The notes below the pieces were generated by a model, which worked only from the letters and a program-made list of their open reading frames with translations, searched no databases and was not told where the DNA came from. The position numbers and the translations under genes are program-made. From Nostoc sp. FACHB-892 (GTDB lineage: Bacteria; Cyanobacteriota; Cyanobacteriia; Cyanobacteriales; Nostocaceae): a DNA stretch of 64,000 nucleotides. Numbering within the stretch: the stretch's first letter is position 1; the number at the start of each line of letters is the position of its first letter. Positions 30,449 through 38,946 of this stretch are shown piece by piece. Location of the stretch: contig NZ_JACJTR010000002.1 in the NCBI RefSeq assembly GCF_014698795.1, positions 62,001-126,000 of the forward strand. The letters are read 5' to 3'.

Positions 30449-30988
30449 ATGGCTCAATTTTCTGAATCAGCAGACGTGCCCGATATGGGGCGTCGTCAGT
30501 TCATGAATCTGCTCACTTTTGGGACTGTCACTGGAGTAGCTCTGGGTGCATTGTATCCCGTTGTCAACTACTTTATTCCACCTGCAACTGGTGGTGCTGG
30601 TGGCGGTACAACGGCAAAAGACGAGTTAGGTAACGATGTTAGCGTTGCTAAATTTCTAGAAAACCGGAATTCAGGCGATCGCAGCCTAGTCCAAGGGCTA
30701 AAGGGAGATCCTACCTATATTGTGGTAGACAGCAAAGAGGCAATCAAAGATTATGGCATTAATGCCATCTGCACCCACTTAGGTTGTGTCGTCCCCTGGA
30801 ACGTTGCAGAGAACAAGTTTAAGTGTCCTTGTCATGGTTCTCAGTATGACGAAACTGGTAAGGTTATTCGTGGCCCAGCGCCCCTGTCTTTACCTTTAGC
30901 TCATACCAATGTAGCCGACGACAAAATCGTCTTGACCCCTTGGACTGAAACTGACTTCCGCACCGGTGATGCAGCTTGGTGGGCTTAA
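30449..30988 (+). CDS. petC: Cytochrome b6f Rieske iron-sulfur protein
   Basis: High-potential 2Fe-2S subunit that takes electrons from plastoquinol and passes them to cytochrome f in the thylakoid lumen. In the 179 residues, cluster ligands are C108 and H110 (CTHLGC) and C126 and H129 (CPCHGS), with C113 and C128 forming the disulfide. One membrane helix (about 20-43) follows a twin-arginine-type [11 protein letters not shown], consistent with Tat insertion. petA follows about 100 bases downstream and is probably co-transcribed. Confidence 0.98.
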   Translation: MAQFSESADVPDMGRRQFMNLLTFGTVTGVALGALYPVVNYFIPPATGGAGGGTTAKDELGNDVSVAKFLENRNSGDRSLVQGLKGDPTYIVVDSKEAIKDYGINAICTHLGCVVPWNVAENKFKCPCHGSQYDETGKVIRGPAPLSLPLAHTNVADDKIVLTPWTETDFRTGDAAWWA

Positions 30989-30999
30989 TAATTTTGTCC

Positions 31000-31073
31000 T
31001 TAGTCCTTAGTCATTCGTCCTTTATTCAGGGCTAAATGACTAATGACTAATGACCAATGACTAATGACTAATT
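31000..31073. repeat. ATGACTA heptamer repeats in the petC-petA gap
   Basis: Several copies of AATGACT/AATGACC, preceded by complementary CTTAGTCATT-type units, so a hairpin can form between the two cotranscribed genes. This could influence the ratio of PetC to PetA transcript. Confidence 0.75.
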
Positions 31074-31094
31074 CAATCGTTGCCCTTACTAGAG

Positions 31095-32096
31095 ATGAGA
31101 AATGTTTTCTTCAGAGCGAGGTTAACTCGCAGTGCTAGAGCGATCATAAAAACATTGCTCATAGCGATCGCCACCGTGACATTTTACTTCACCAGCGATC
31201 TAGCCCTTCCCCAATCAGCTGCCGCCTATCCCTTTTGGGCACAGCAAACCTATCCTGAAACCCCCCGCGAACCAACTGGGCGGATTGTTTGTGCCAACTG
31301 TCACTTAGCAGCCAAGCCTACAGAAGTGGAAGTTCCCCAATCGGTGCTACCTGACACTGTATTCAAAGCTGTAGTGAAAATCCCTTATGATCTTAGCGCC
31401 CAGCAAGTTGGTGCTGATGGTTCTAAGGTTGGCTTGAACGTTGGTGCTGTACTGATGCTACCTGAAGGCTTTAAGATTGCTCCTGAAGACCGTCTTTCTG
31501 AGGAACTTAAAGAAGAAGTTGGCGACACTCCCTTCCAACCCTACAGCGAAGATAAAGAAAATGTCGTCATCGTCGGGCCTTTACCCGGTGAACAGTATCA
31601 GGAAATCGTCTTCCCAGTTCTCTCTCCCAATCCCGCAACCGATAAAAACATCCACTTCGGTAAATATTCAGTTCACTTAGGTGCTAACCGAGGACGCGGA
31701 CAAGTTTATCCTACTGGCGAAAAGAGCAACAACGCTGTTTACAACGCTTCTGCTACTGGCACAATTACTAAAATTGCCAAAGAAGAAGATGGAGACGGTA
31801 ACGTTAAATATCTAGTCAACATCCAACCTGAATCTGGTGATGTTGTTGTTGATACGATTCCTTTGGGGCCAGAACTGGTTGTTTCCGAAGGGCAAGCAGT
31901 TAAGACTGGTGAAGCTTTGACCAACAACCCAAATGTCGGTGGATTCGGTCAACAAGATGCAGAAATCGTATTGCAAGATGCCTCTAGAGTCCAATGGATG
32001 ATTGCGTTCATCGCTCTTGTAATGTTAGCCCAAGTTATGCTTGTGCTGAAGAAGAAACAAGTTGAGAAAGTTCAAGCTGCTGAGATGAATTTCTAA
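31095..32096 (+). CDS. petA: Apocytochrome f
   Basis: Large c-type heme subunit of the cytochrome b6f complex, in the thylakoid lumen with a C-terminal anchor. The signal peptide ends in SAAA, exposing [20 protein letters not shown], whose first tyrosine is the axial heme ligand. The heme site CANCH follows. The C-terminal anchor is [18 protein letters not shown], followed by a stromal KKKQVEKVQ tail. An in-frame TTG at 31080 exists, but the ATG at 31095 ([12 protein letters not shown]) matches the known type of start. A terminator follows. Confidence 0.98.
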   Translation: MRNVFFRARLTRSARAIIKTLLIAIATVTFYFTSDLALPQSAAAYPFWAQQTYPETPREPTGRIVCANCHLAAKPTEVEVPQSVLPDTVFKAVVKIPYDLSAQQVGADGSKVGLNVGAVLMLPEGFKIAPEDRLSEELKEEVGDTPFQPYSEDKENVVIVGPLPGEQYQEIVFPVLSPNPATDKNIHFGKYSVHLGANRGRGQVYPTGEKSNNAVYNASATGTITKIAKEEDGDGNVKYLVNIQPESGDVVVDTIPLGPELVVSEGQAVKTGEALTNNPNVGGFGQQDAEIVLQDASRVQWMIAFIALVMLAQVMLVLKKKQVEKVQAAEMNF

Positions 32097-32121
32097 ATTC
32101 TTTGCTAAATCATTGCTGACG

Positions 32122-32147
32122 AGACAGGCTTATTGCCTGTCTTTTTT
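32122..32147 (+). terminator. Rho-independent terminator of petC-petA
   Basis: Stem AGACAGGC / GCCTGTCT with a TTATT loop followed by TTTTTT, 26 bases after the petA stop. Confidence 0.92.
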
Positions 32148-32454
32148 AACGAGAGAGGCTTTTTACTTGTTATGGCAGTTCTCGACCCAGTAAAGTACAA
32201 TTTTGACCTCTCTCCAAATCTCTCTCCTAAAAGGAGAGAGGCTTTGAATCGTTCCCCCTTCCCGCTTCGGGAAGGGGGTTAGGTCTATTTGCATACTTCT
32301 ACCTCACCGGATTGAAAATGGCTATAAGCAGAGCATGACACTTGCGTAGTGCTGCACAAACCAAAAATTTACCCAAGCCTAAACATAGGCTTAGGTGTAT
32401 TTAACAATTATCGTGATTGGAAATTAACAAAAAATTGTGAATAAGGTTAGTTAG
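32148..32454. other. Spacer with dispersed GC-rich repeats
   Basis: Contains GGAGAGAGGCTTTGAATCG and CCCTTCCCGCTTCGGGAAGGGGG, the latter a perfect hairpin; close relatives occur inside the MITE-like element at about 52700. A second hairpin, CCTAAACATAGGCTTAGG, is near 32378. Convergent neighbours on both sides; no gene seen. Confidence 0.55.
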
Positions 32455-33504
32455 CTAAACAGCACCACTGTTTCTATTAAACAGAAGAGCTATAGTTTTG
32501 AAAATTAGCTTTAAATCGTATACCAAACTCCAATTTTTTTGATACTGCAAATCCAGGCGAATTACATCTTCAAAACTACGGACTGTAGAACGTCCATTGA
32601 CTTGCCATTCGCCAGTCATACCAGGTTTAACATCTAAACGTTGCCACTCTGGTACTTCGTAGCGTTCCACTTCATCGGGTGTAGGCGGTCGAGTGCCTAC
32701 TAAACTCATTTGTCCTTTGAGGACGTTCCAAAATTGCGGTAATTCATCAAGACTAGTTCGCCGTAAAAAGCGCCCTACTTTGGTAATTCTAGGGTCATTA
32801 TCATTCTTGAAAAAAGCACCTTGCGCTTGGTTTGTGACTTGGGATTTCTTCGCTTCTGCATCCACACACATAGAGCGGAATTTCCAAATTTTAAACTGCT
32901 TTCCCATCCAACCACAACGGGTTTGGCTGAAGAAAATAGGACCGGGATCATTAATTTGAATAGCGATCGCAATAGGAATAAACAAAAACCCTGTAATTAA
33001 TAAACCGACCACAGACCCGACAATGTCTAATAACCGTTTCATCCAAGATGCCACAGAAGGGTGAGTAGTAGGTAACTGCTCTACTTTGCGGGAACTTGTT
33101 TTCTGGTTATCTACTAAGTTTTCTTGTTTGAGCAGCGACCCATCGCCCACTAGCTCTAAGGGAAAAACCTCATTTAATCCCGTGAGTTTTAAGACTGCCA
33201 TGACTTGAGGCGTTACATTCCGCAGTGTTAATGTAATACCTTGGGTCTGGGCGTATTTAAAATTACTCACCAGGGCACCTAAACCACTACTATCCATAAA
33301 AATAGTTTGGTAAAAGTCAATAATGATTTGTTTAGGATGTGAATTGGATTGAATTAAGCTTTGGCAGGTTTGTTTAAAGCCTAAAGCCTCCAGCACGCTC
33401 AACCGCTTAGGCATCTGCACTATAGCTGTGTCATTTAGGGAATTAACTGGAAAATCGACCTCTATCGGTTGGCTTGTCATGAAGCTCTGCACTTTCGTTG
33501 CCAT
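32455..33504 (-). CDS. STAS domain fused to bacterial sugar transferase
   Basis: A 349-residue fusion. Residues about 15-115 form a STAS (anti-sigma-factor antagonist) domain with the phosphoacceptor motif DSSGLG at 71-76. After a polar linker, residues about 153-349 are a polyprenyl-phosphate sugar-1-phosphate transferase: one membrane segment (SVVGLLITGFLFIPIAIAI), the KIWKFRSM motif, RRTSLDELPQFWNVLKGQ and SLVGTRPP. The enzyme part would load the first sugar onto undecaprenyl phosphate for exopolysaccharide or heterocyst-envelope sugar. The STAS part suggests control by serine phosphorylation through a partner-switching kinase. No other polysaccharide gene is adjacent. Confidence 0.9.
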   Translation of the reverse strand: MATKVQSFMTSQPIEVDFPVNSLNDTAIVQMPKRLSVLEALGFKQTCQSLIQSNSHPKQIIIDFYQTIFMDSSGLGALVSNFKYAQTQGITLTLRNVTPQVMAVLKLTGLNEVFPLELVGDGSLLKQENLVDNQKTSSRKVEQLPTTHPSVASWMKRLLDIVGSVVGLLITGFLFIPIAIAIQINDPGPIFFSQTRCGWMGKQFKIWKFRSMCVDAEAKKSQVTNQAQGAFFKNDNDPRITKVGRFLRRTSLDELPQFWNVLKGQMSLVGTRPPTPDEVERYEVPEWQRLDVKPGMTGEWQVNGRSTVRSFEDVIRLDLQYQKNWSLVYDLKLIFKTIALLFNRNSGAV

Positions 33505-33702
33505 GTATAATGTAATCTGCCAAACGTTATTTTGTCCTAGAAAATTACCTAACCTAATATTGAAATCAGTAGTAATAAGGACTAATTACTATTTACCGGG
33601 GCTGAGATTGGAGATCGCTAGCGACGATTCACAATAGAACAAGAAGCCAAAAAACATCCTTGCTGTTGTGCCGACGCAGCGCGATCGCGTTGCTCTCATC
33701 AA

Positions 33703-34500
33703 ATGATTGCTAAAACTACGGTTACACCTACCGCACGCCTAGTTGAGGTCTTTTCTGCCATTCAAGGGGAAGGACTAAATGTAGGGACGCGTCAGATATT
33801 TATTCGTTTTGCTTTGTGTGATTTGCGCTGTCACTTTTGTGATAGTGCCCACACTTGGAATGCACCTGCTAATTGTCGGATAGAGCGATCGCCTGGATTG
33901 CGCGATTTTGAAATTCACTCTAACCCTGTCTCTCTACCCATATTAATCGAATGGGTGGAACGACAAAACCTACCTTGTTTACACGATAGCATTAGCTTGA
34001 CAGGGGGTGAACCACTTCTTCATGCCCCATTTTTAATGCAGTTTCTACCCCAAGTGCGAACCATAACTGGTCTACCTGTATATTTAGAAACTGGCGGACA
34101 TCGCCCAGAACAACTGGCAATGATTCTCCCCTATTTAGACTCTGTAGGAATGGATTTCAAATTGCCCAGTGTTAGCGGTGAAAGTTATTGGCTAGAACAT
34201 GCTAAATTTCTCCAATTGTGTCATGACTCATATTTAAATGTTTTTGTCAAGATAATTGTGTCTCAAAACACAGATCCAGCCGAGTTGGAACGTTCAGCTT
34301 TGCTAGTGGCAGAGGTTAGTCCAGATATCTCAGTATTTTTACAACCTGTAACGCCTTTAGCAGTATCTGAGCAATTCTCCCCAATACCTATGCTTGCGCC
34401 TGCGGCCGATCAAGTTTTGAACTGGCAAGCTTTGATGAAGGGGTTTCTTAAGCACGTGCGTGTGATCCCTCAGACGCATAAAATGCTGAACCAGCTGTAA
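33703..34500 (+). CDS. queE: 7-carboxy-7-deazaguanine synthase (radical SAM)
   Basis: Radical SAM enzyme that contracts carboxytetrahydropterin to 7-carboxy-7-deazaguanine in queuosine synthesis. The cluster motif is CDLRCHFC, with cysteines at 39, 43 and 46 (Cx3Cx2C, as for QueE). The start VEVFSAIQGEGLNVGTRQIF and SLTGGEPLLH are typical. The 265 residues are slightly long for the family. Other queuosine genes are not nearby. No preQ1 riboswitch was identified in the short leader. Confidence 0.92.
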   Translation: MIAKTTVTPTARLVEVFSAIQGEGLNVGTRQIFIRFALCDLRCHFCDSAHTWNAPANCRIERSPGLRDFEIHSNPVSLPILIEWVERQNLPCLHDSISLTGGEPLLHAPFLMQFLPQVRTITGLPVYLETGGHRPEQLAMILPYLDSVGMDFKLPSVSGESYWLEHAKFLQLCHDSYLNVFVKIIVSQNTDPAELERSALLVAEVSPDISVFLQPVTPLAVSEQFSPIPMLAPAADQVLNWQALMKGFLKHVRVIPQTHKMLNQL

Positions 34501-34838
34501 AAGCTTCTGTAAAATTTGAGTTTGATAAAGATGTAGTCAAGAAAAAAGTAAGATTTTATGAAATGCTCATTGCTGCCGCTAATCATCAAGGCAGCAGCCC
34601 TCTATTAGGCATTCTCAGCCTGAAGCTGGGAATGAAGAAAAGAGTGAAGAGCGAGGATTGAGGAGTTTTACTCATCCCACGGCTACGAAAACATGGCTAG
34701 TCTAATAACACGCTTCCGCGATCGCGACACTCGTAGACTCGTTAACGCTCCGCTATCGTTTTCTTGAATTGCCGTGGGATTTTGCATTTGTAATTAGTTA
34801 TTAGTACCAACGACCAATGACCAATGACTAATGACTAA
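34501..34838. other. Repeat-bearing spacer
   Basis: Holds a GCATTCTCAGCCTGAAGCTGGGAATGAAG block similar to one near 48040-48075, and an ATGACTA heptamer array at 34810-34840 abutting the stop codon of the DUF3318 gene. No gene is seen. Confidence 0.5.
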
Positions 34839-35483
34839 TTACAACCCGCCTTCATCTGGAGTTCTGGATTTAGCTTTAGCCTTATTGGCACTACGTTTGA
34901 GAGCAGAGAGCCTGGCTTCGTATCTTGATCGTTGGCGCTTATTAGGAGTATTGTCAATCAGGGTTTTCAAGGCGCTACCTAGACTCTTGTAGGCATTAGG
35001 GAGGCTATAACCAAAACGAGTTGCCAAAGCGATCGCTTTCTCATCAGCATTGAGCAATTCCTTTAGTTGCTTTTCCCCATTATTCTTTTGGTACAGTCGC
35101 CAGCCTGACACACCACAAAGCGACAAGGCTAACACCAAAAGCAATCCATCTTGTACCCACAATTCGCCTACAGCACCACCTAAGCCGATGGCTAGTGCTG
35201 CCATTTCCCAACCATCTTTAGGAATTGTGTCATTTTGAACGCGAGCAACTTCATGCCAGAACAGCAGATTACGCTGATCCATTGCGAGGGCATCCCATTT
35301 AATCAGGTCAATTTGAATTTCTACCTGGTCTTTACCAATTTCTTCGCAACGAACCAGGGGTGGATTGACCTCAGTTGTGCCTTCAACCATGACCCAGCTC
35401 TGTAATTCTGGCGGTAGTAAGCCTTTCAACCGCCGTAGTTCACTCATTTCCGCTTTGGCAGAGGAGGTTGCATAGGATGTCAT
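34839..35483 (-). CDS. DUF3318 family membrane protein
   Basis: A 214-residue cyanobacterial protein. The N-terminal half is soluble (LRRLKGLLPPELQSWVMVEG), with a WHEVARVQNDTIPKDGWE segment. Two hydrophobic stretches follow (MAALAIGLGGAVGELWVQ and LLLVLALSLCGVSGW), giving a probable membrane hairpin, and the C-terminus is strongly basic. HEVAR recalls an HExxR-like motif, but a protease role is not supported. Function unknown. Confidence 0.72.
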   Translation of the reverse strand: MTSYATSSAKAEMSELRRLKGLLPPELQSWVMVEGTTEVNPPLVRCEEIGKDQVEIQIDLIKWDALAMDQRNLLFWHEVARVQNDTIPKDGWEMAALAIGLGGAVGELWVQDGLLLVLALSLCGVSGWRLYQKNNGEKQLKELLNADEKAIALATRFGYSLPNAYKSLGSALKTLIDNTPNKRQRSRYEARLSALKRSANKAKAKSRTPDEGGL

Positions 35484-35563
35484 AATATCCAGCCCCAGAA
35501 AATTTCAGTAGTATATAGTGAGGGTATCACTTTGGAGTATAGCTATTTAAGTGATGATCCGTC

Positions 35564-36121
35564 TCAGTCGTTGGGAAAACTTCCTCGCTTTTTTCGCGCT
35601 TCCATTGCTTTTTCCAGCAAATCTAGCAATCCTGGGGCTTCTTCTTGAATACTTAGTAACAATCTTTCTCCAAGTTCTATATTCCCCGGATCAAAACCTG
35701 TTGCCATAACTTCTTTCAGGCGAGGTATTGCTATGCTATCCACAATCTGAATTAACCCACTCAGACAACGGTGAAATTGTTTTTCTGTGAGAATCGAGTC
35801 TTCTAGAGGAAACTCAATAATGGCACGAATCTCGCCATCTGATGGGTCGTACTCCCATTGCAACATTTTGGTTTCCCAAGAGATGGCAAGCATTGTCTGT
35901 AGGATAATTCCCTTGTGAGGATGGTCTTGAATTCCTGACAGAACTTGAGGGGCGAATACCCGGAAAAATTTCCCCTCTTCATCCAGTTGAACAACTATTA
36001 GGAAATCTTCTAGGTTATCAGCCTCCACACCTGTTATAATCCGGTCTTCTTCATCATCAAAACGGTAGTCCCAACCAAGGTTGTCTAAATAGTTGGCAAT
36101 CTGTTTGAGGTTAGCTCCCAT
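35564..36121 (-). CDS. YbjN-like domain protein
   Basis: A 185-residue soluble protein with the look of the YbjN/secretion-chaperone-like fold: IANYLDNLGWDYRFDDEEDRI, then FLIVVQLDEEGKFFRVFAPQV, then long helices. Such proteins usually act as chaperones or regulators by binding other proteins; the partner here is unknown. No catalytic residue is apparent. It lies 80 bases upstream of the DUF3318 gene on the same strand and may share a transcript. Confidence 0.65.
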   Translation of the reverse strand: MGANLKQIANYLDNLGWDYRFDDEEDRIITGVEADNLEDFLIVVQLDEEGKFFRVFAPQVLSGIQDHPHKGIILQTMLAISWETKMLQWEYDPSDGEIRAIIEFPLEDSILTEKQFHRCLSGLIQIVDSIAIPRLKEVMATGFDPGNIELGERLLLSIQEEAPGLLDLLEKAMEARKKRGSFPND

Positions 36122-36675
36122 AAAAGCCTCATAAGGAACGATGGAGCAGCTGTTACCAGACTTAGTTTAACCTGCTAGGGGTAGTTGTTTAGGTTGGTGT
36201 GGCTACAAGCGATCGCATCAAAGTATGCAATTAAGGAATGAGGCATTGGGCATGGGGCATTGGACATTGAAGTGAAGATAGAAAAAACAGACTTTCATCT
36301 TGGGCTATGAATGATATTTTCTAGGGTTCTCTTGCTTATTATTCAAGAAGCGCTCAACGCGTTTTTATAAATTTTATTCAGTGAAGGATATAAAACTAAT
36401 TCACTGAAATTTTAATATTATCTTCCAGGTCTAATGAATGTATTGCTATATCAAGTATGGTAGCAGTAAATTAAATAAAAATCGGAAGCTTAAGCAAAGT
36501 TGAGGGATTTACACTTACCATCTGAAGGTTTTGAAAAAATAAGTAAAAACTTAAATTAGCGTTTTTCAAAGCGAATAAATATAGCACAAAGACTGGTAGA
36601 GTTTTATATTACAAGCAGCAAAATATTTTTACTGAATAATTGTAGTGAAAAATACATTTTTTATTGTAGATATCA
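36122..36675. other. Long leader region upstream of natF
   Basis: About 550 A/T-rich bases with no gene. A 9-bp inverted repeat TTCAGTGAA...TTCACTGAA spans 36377-36408 with a 14-base spacer and could be an operator. A TGGGGCATTGG-type repeat occurs near 36245. I could not find a convincing NtcA site (GTA-N8-TAC). Confidence 0.45.
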
Positions 36676-37764
36676 ATGAAGTTTATGCGTAAATCAGCTT
36701 TAATCCTGGCGATCGCACCTTTAGTCTTTGCGATCGCTGCTTGTGGTGGAGATTCAGGTCAAATAGCAAATACACCCGGCACTCCAGCCAGTAATCCAGC
36801 CCCACCAGCAACTCGAAATCGCTGGGATAGTATTAAAAGTCGTAGTCAGCTAACTTGCGGTGTCAGTGGCGAAGTTCCAGGGTTTAGCTTTGTGGGAACT
36901 GATGGTAGATATAGCGGTATAGATGTAGATATCTGTCGCGCGATCGCCGCAGCTTTATTTGACAACCCAGACGCAGTAGAATTTCGCAATCTCAATTCTA
37001 AAGAGCGGTTTACAGCTTTGCAAACTGGCGAAGTAGACATTCTCAGCCGCAATACTACCTGGACACTTAGCCGCGATACCTCTGTAGGTTTAGAATTTGC
37101 ACCTGTGGTCTTTTACGATGGACAAGCCATAATGGTTCGCAAAAATAGCAACATTAAGTCCCTGGCAGACCTTAAAGATAAACCTATCTGTGTTCAAACT
37201 GGTACTACTACCGAACAGAACTTAGCAGATCAAATGCGGAAACGGAGCCTCGCATACAAACCCGTTGTCTTTGAAGACGTTAATGTTACCTTTGCTACCT
37301 ATGCTCAAGGGCGTTGCGATGGTATTACAGCTGATCGTTCGGCATTGGTTTCTCGGCGCACGACTCTACCCCAACCAGAAGATAACGTGATTCTTGAGGA
37401 AGTGATTTCTTCAGAACCCCTTGCGCCAGCAGTTGCCAAAGGTGATGCTAGGTGGGGTGATGTTGTTAAATGGGTTGTTTATTCCCTGGTAAAAGCTGAA
37501 GAGTTGGGTATTACTTCCCAGAATGTGGGTCAGTTTGCTGCTAGTAATGACCCAGATATTAAGCGTTTTTTAGGAACCGAAGGCAACCTTGGTGAAGGAC
37601 TAGGCTTAACTAACGACTTCGCAACTAGAGTAATTAAGCACGTTGGTAACTACGCCGAAATTTACGATCGCAACCTCGGTCCCAAGACAAAACTCAATCT
37701 ACCTCGTGGTCAAAATCAACTCTGGAACAAAGGCGGACTGCTTTATTCTCCACCATTCCGGTAG
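36676..37764 (+). CDS. natF: Amino-acid ABC transporter substrate-binding protein
   Basis: Periplasmic binding protein of a polar-amino-acid ABC importer, matching the N-II system of Anabaena. The signal peptide ends in a lipobox (FAIAACGG), so it is a lipoprotein. A Pro/Ala/Asn linker follows, then the type-II binding fold: RSQLTCGVSGEVPGFSFVG, GRYSGIDVDICRAIAAALF, and the GTTTEQNLADQMR hinge strand. The 362 residues suit the larger AapJ-like group of general amino-acid binding proteins. It is first in a four-gene operon. The N-II substrates in Anabaena are acidic and neutral polar amino acids; transfer of that specificity here is by homology. Confidence 0.9.
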   Translation: MKFMRKSALILAIAPLVFAIAACGGDSGQIANTPGTPASNPAPPATRNRWDSIKSRSQLTCGVSGEVPGFSFVGTDGRYSGIDVDICRAIAAALFDNPDAVEFRNLNSKERFTALQTGEVDILSRNTTWTLSRDTSVGLEFAPVVFYDGQAIMVRKNSNIKSLADLKDKPICVQTGTTTEQNLADQMRKRSLAYKPVVFEDVNVTFATYAQGRCDGITADRSALVSRRTTLPQPEDNVILEEVISSEPLAPAVAKGDARWGDVVKWVVYSLVKAEELGITSQNVGQFAASNDPDIKRFLGTEGNLGEGLGLTNDFATRVIKHVGNYAEIYDRNLGPKTKLNLPRGQNQLWNKGGLLYSPPFR

Positions 37765-37857
37765 GGAGTTAAGAGTTAGGAGTTAGGAGTTAGGAGTTAG
37801 GAGTTATTATTCTCCCTATGGCTCTTGTACTCAATGACAAATGGCAAATGACAAATG
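37765..37857. repeat. Heptamer arrays running into the natG start codon
   Basis: GAGTTAG units (37769-37805) are followed by AATGACA/AATGGCA units carrying ATGs at 37834, 37841, 37848 and 37855. Only the last is the natG start; each is displaced by seven bases and so in a different frame from its neighbour. Confidence 0.9.
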
Positions 37858-38781
37858 ACAAATTCAAAACCACCTTTATGGCGTGATGTCCGTTTTTGGC
37901 GCATTGCTTTACAATTCATTGCCGTATTGTTAGCAGTAATTGTAGTAGTAATACTGTTGGGCAATCTCAATCGGAATTTGCAGCGATTAGGTATTCCGTT
38001 TGGCTTTGATTTTTTTAAGCAACAAGCATCTTTTGATATTGGCGAGACGCTAATTCCCTATAAACCCACTGACCCCTATACTCATGCTTTGTGGGTGGGA
38101 TTAATTAACTCCTTGCGGGTGGCGCTTGTAGGAATTTTGCTCACAACAATTGTAGGAGTAAGTGCTGGGGTTGCCCGACTTTCTGACAACTGGCTAGTGC
38201 GGAATATCACGATGGTTTACGTAGAGATTTTCCGCAATACGCCCTTACTGCTGCAATTGCTGTTTTGGTACTTTGCTGTTTTCCTCAGTTTCCCCAAAAC
38301 AGAAAGCAAGATATCCCTTTGGGGTTTTATTAGCGTTAGTCAAAATGGCTTAGAACTCCCTTGGTTTACCTTATCCCCAGAGTTTTCAGCTTTGCTGTTG
38401 GGATTAACATTTTATACGGGTGCATTTATCGCTGAGATTGTCCGAGGTGGGATTCAATCAGTAGCTAGGGGACAATGGGAAGCAGCGCGATCGCTAGGAT
38501 TAAAACCAGGGTTAGTTATGCGGCTGGTAGTTTTTCCCCAAGCTTTGCAGGTAATAATACCATCATTGACGAGCCAGTATCTTAATTTGACGAAAAATAC
38601 CAGTTTAGCGATCGCGATCGGCTACCCTGATATTTATTTTGTCGCTTCTACCACCTATAACCAAACTGGGAGAGTCGTAGAAGTGATATTACTGCTTATA
38701 CTCACCTATCTCACCCTGAGTTTGACCATCTCTATAGTTATGAATTTCTTCAATCGTAGCGTACAAATTAAAGAGCGATAA
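37855..38781 (+). CDS. natG: Amino-acid ABC transporter permease (first)
   Basis: Membrane subunit of the same importer. The 308 residues contain several membrane segments, an N-terminal helix (FIAVLLAVIVVVILLGNL), and the HisMQ-type motif with the EAA loop (ARGQWEAARSLGLKPGLVMRLVVFPQALQVIIPSL). A periplasmic insertion between the first and second helices is typical of the AapQ-like group. The start codon is the last unit of a heptamer repeat, 90 bases after natF. Confidence 0.92.
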   Translation: MTNSKPPLWRDVRFWRIALQFIAVLLAVIVVVILLGNLNRNLQRLGIPFGFDFFKQQASFDIGETLIPYKPTDPYTHALWVGLINSLRVALVGILLTTIVGVSAGVARLSDNWLVRNITMVYVEIFRNTPLLLQLLFWYFAVFLSFPKTESKISLWGFISVSQNGLELPWFTLSPEFSALLLGLTFYTGAFIAEIVRGGIQSVARGQWEAARSLGLKPGLVMRLVVFPQALQVIIPSLTSQYLNLTKNTSLAIAIGYPDIYFVASTTYNQTGRVVEVILLLILTYLTLSLTISIVMNFFNRSVQIKER

Positions 38782-38946
38782 TACAATTTTAGATTTTACA
38801 TTTTAGATTGTCTACTCCTACAAAAAGCTAGCTATGCGTAAGTCCTGATAAAGAAATATTTATTGATAATTGCTTTTGCTTTCTATCTGTCGCAATCATC
38901 TTTGTAAATTAGTCTAACAGAGATATGGGGAGAATAAATCATTAAG

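Noticed and set aside
34501..34800. Possible preQ1 riboswitch near queE
   Set aside because: This region is downstream of queE, and the leader upstream of queE shows no recognisable preQ1 aptamer.
36377..36408. Possible nitrogen-control (NtcA) operator upstream of natF
   Set aside because: The inverted repeat TTCAGTGAA/TTCACTGAA does not fit GTA-N8-TAC; listed only as a generic inverted repeat.
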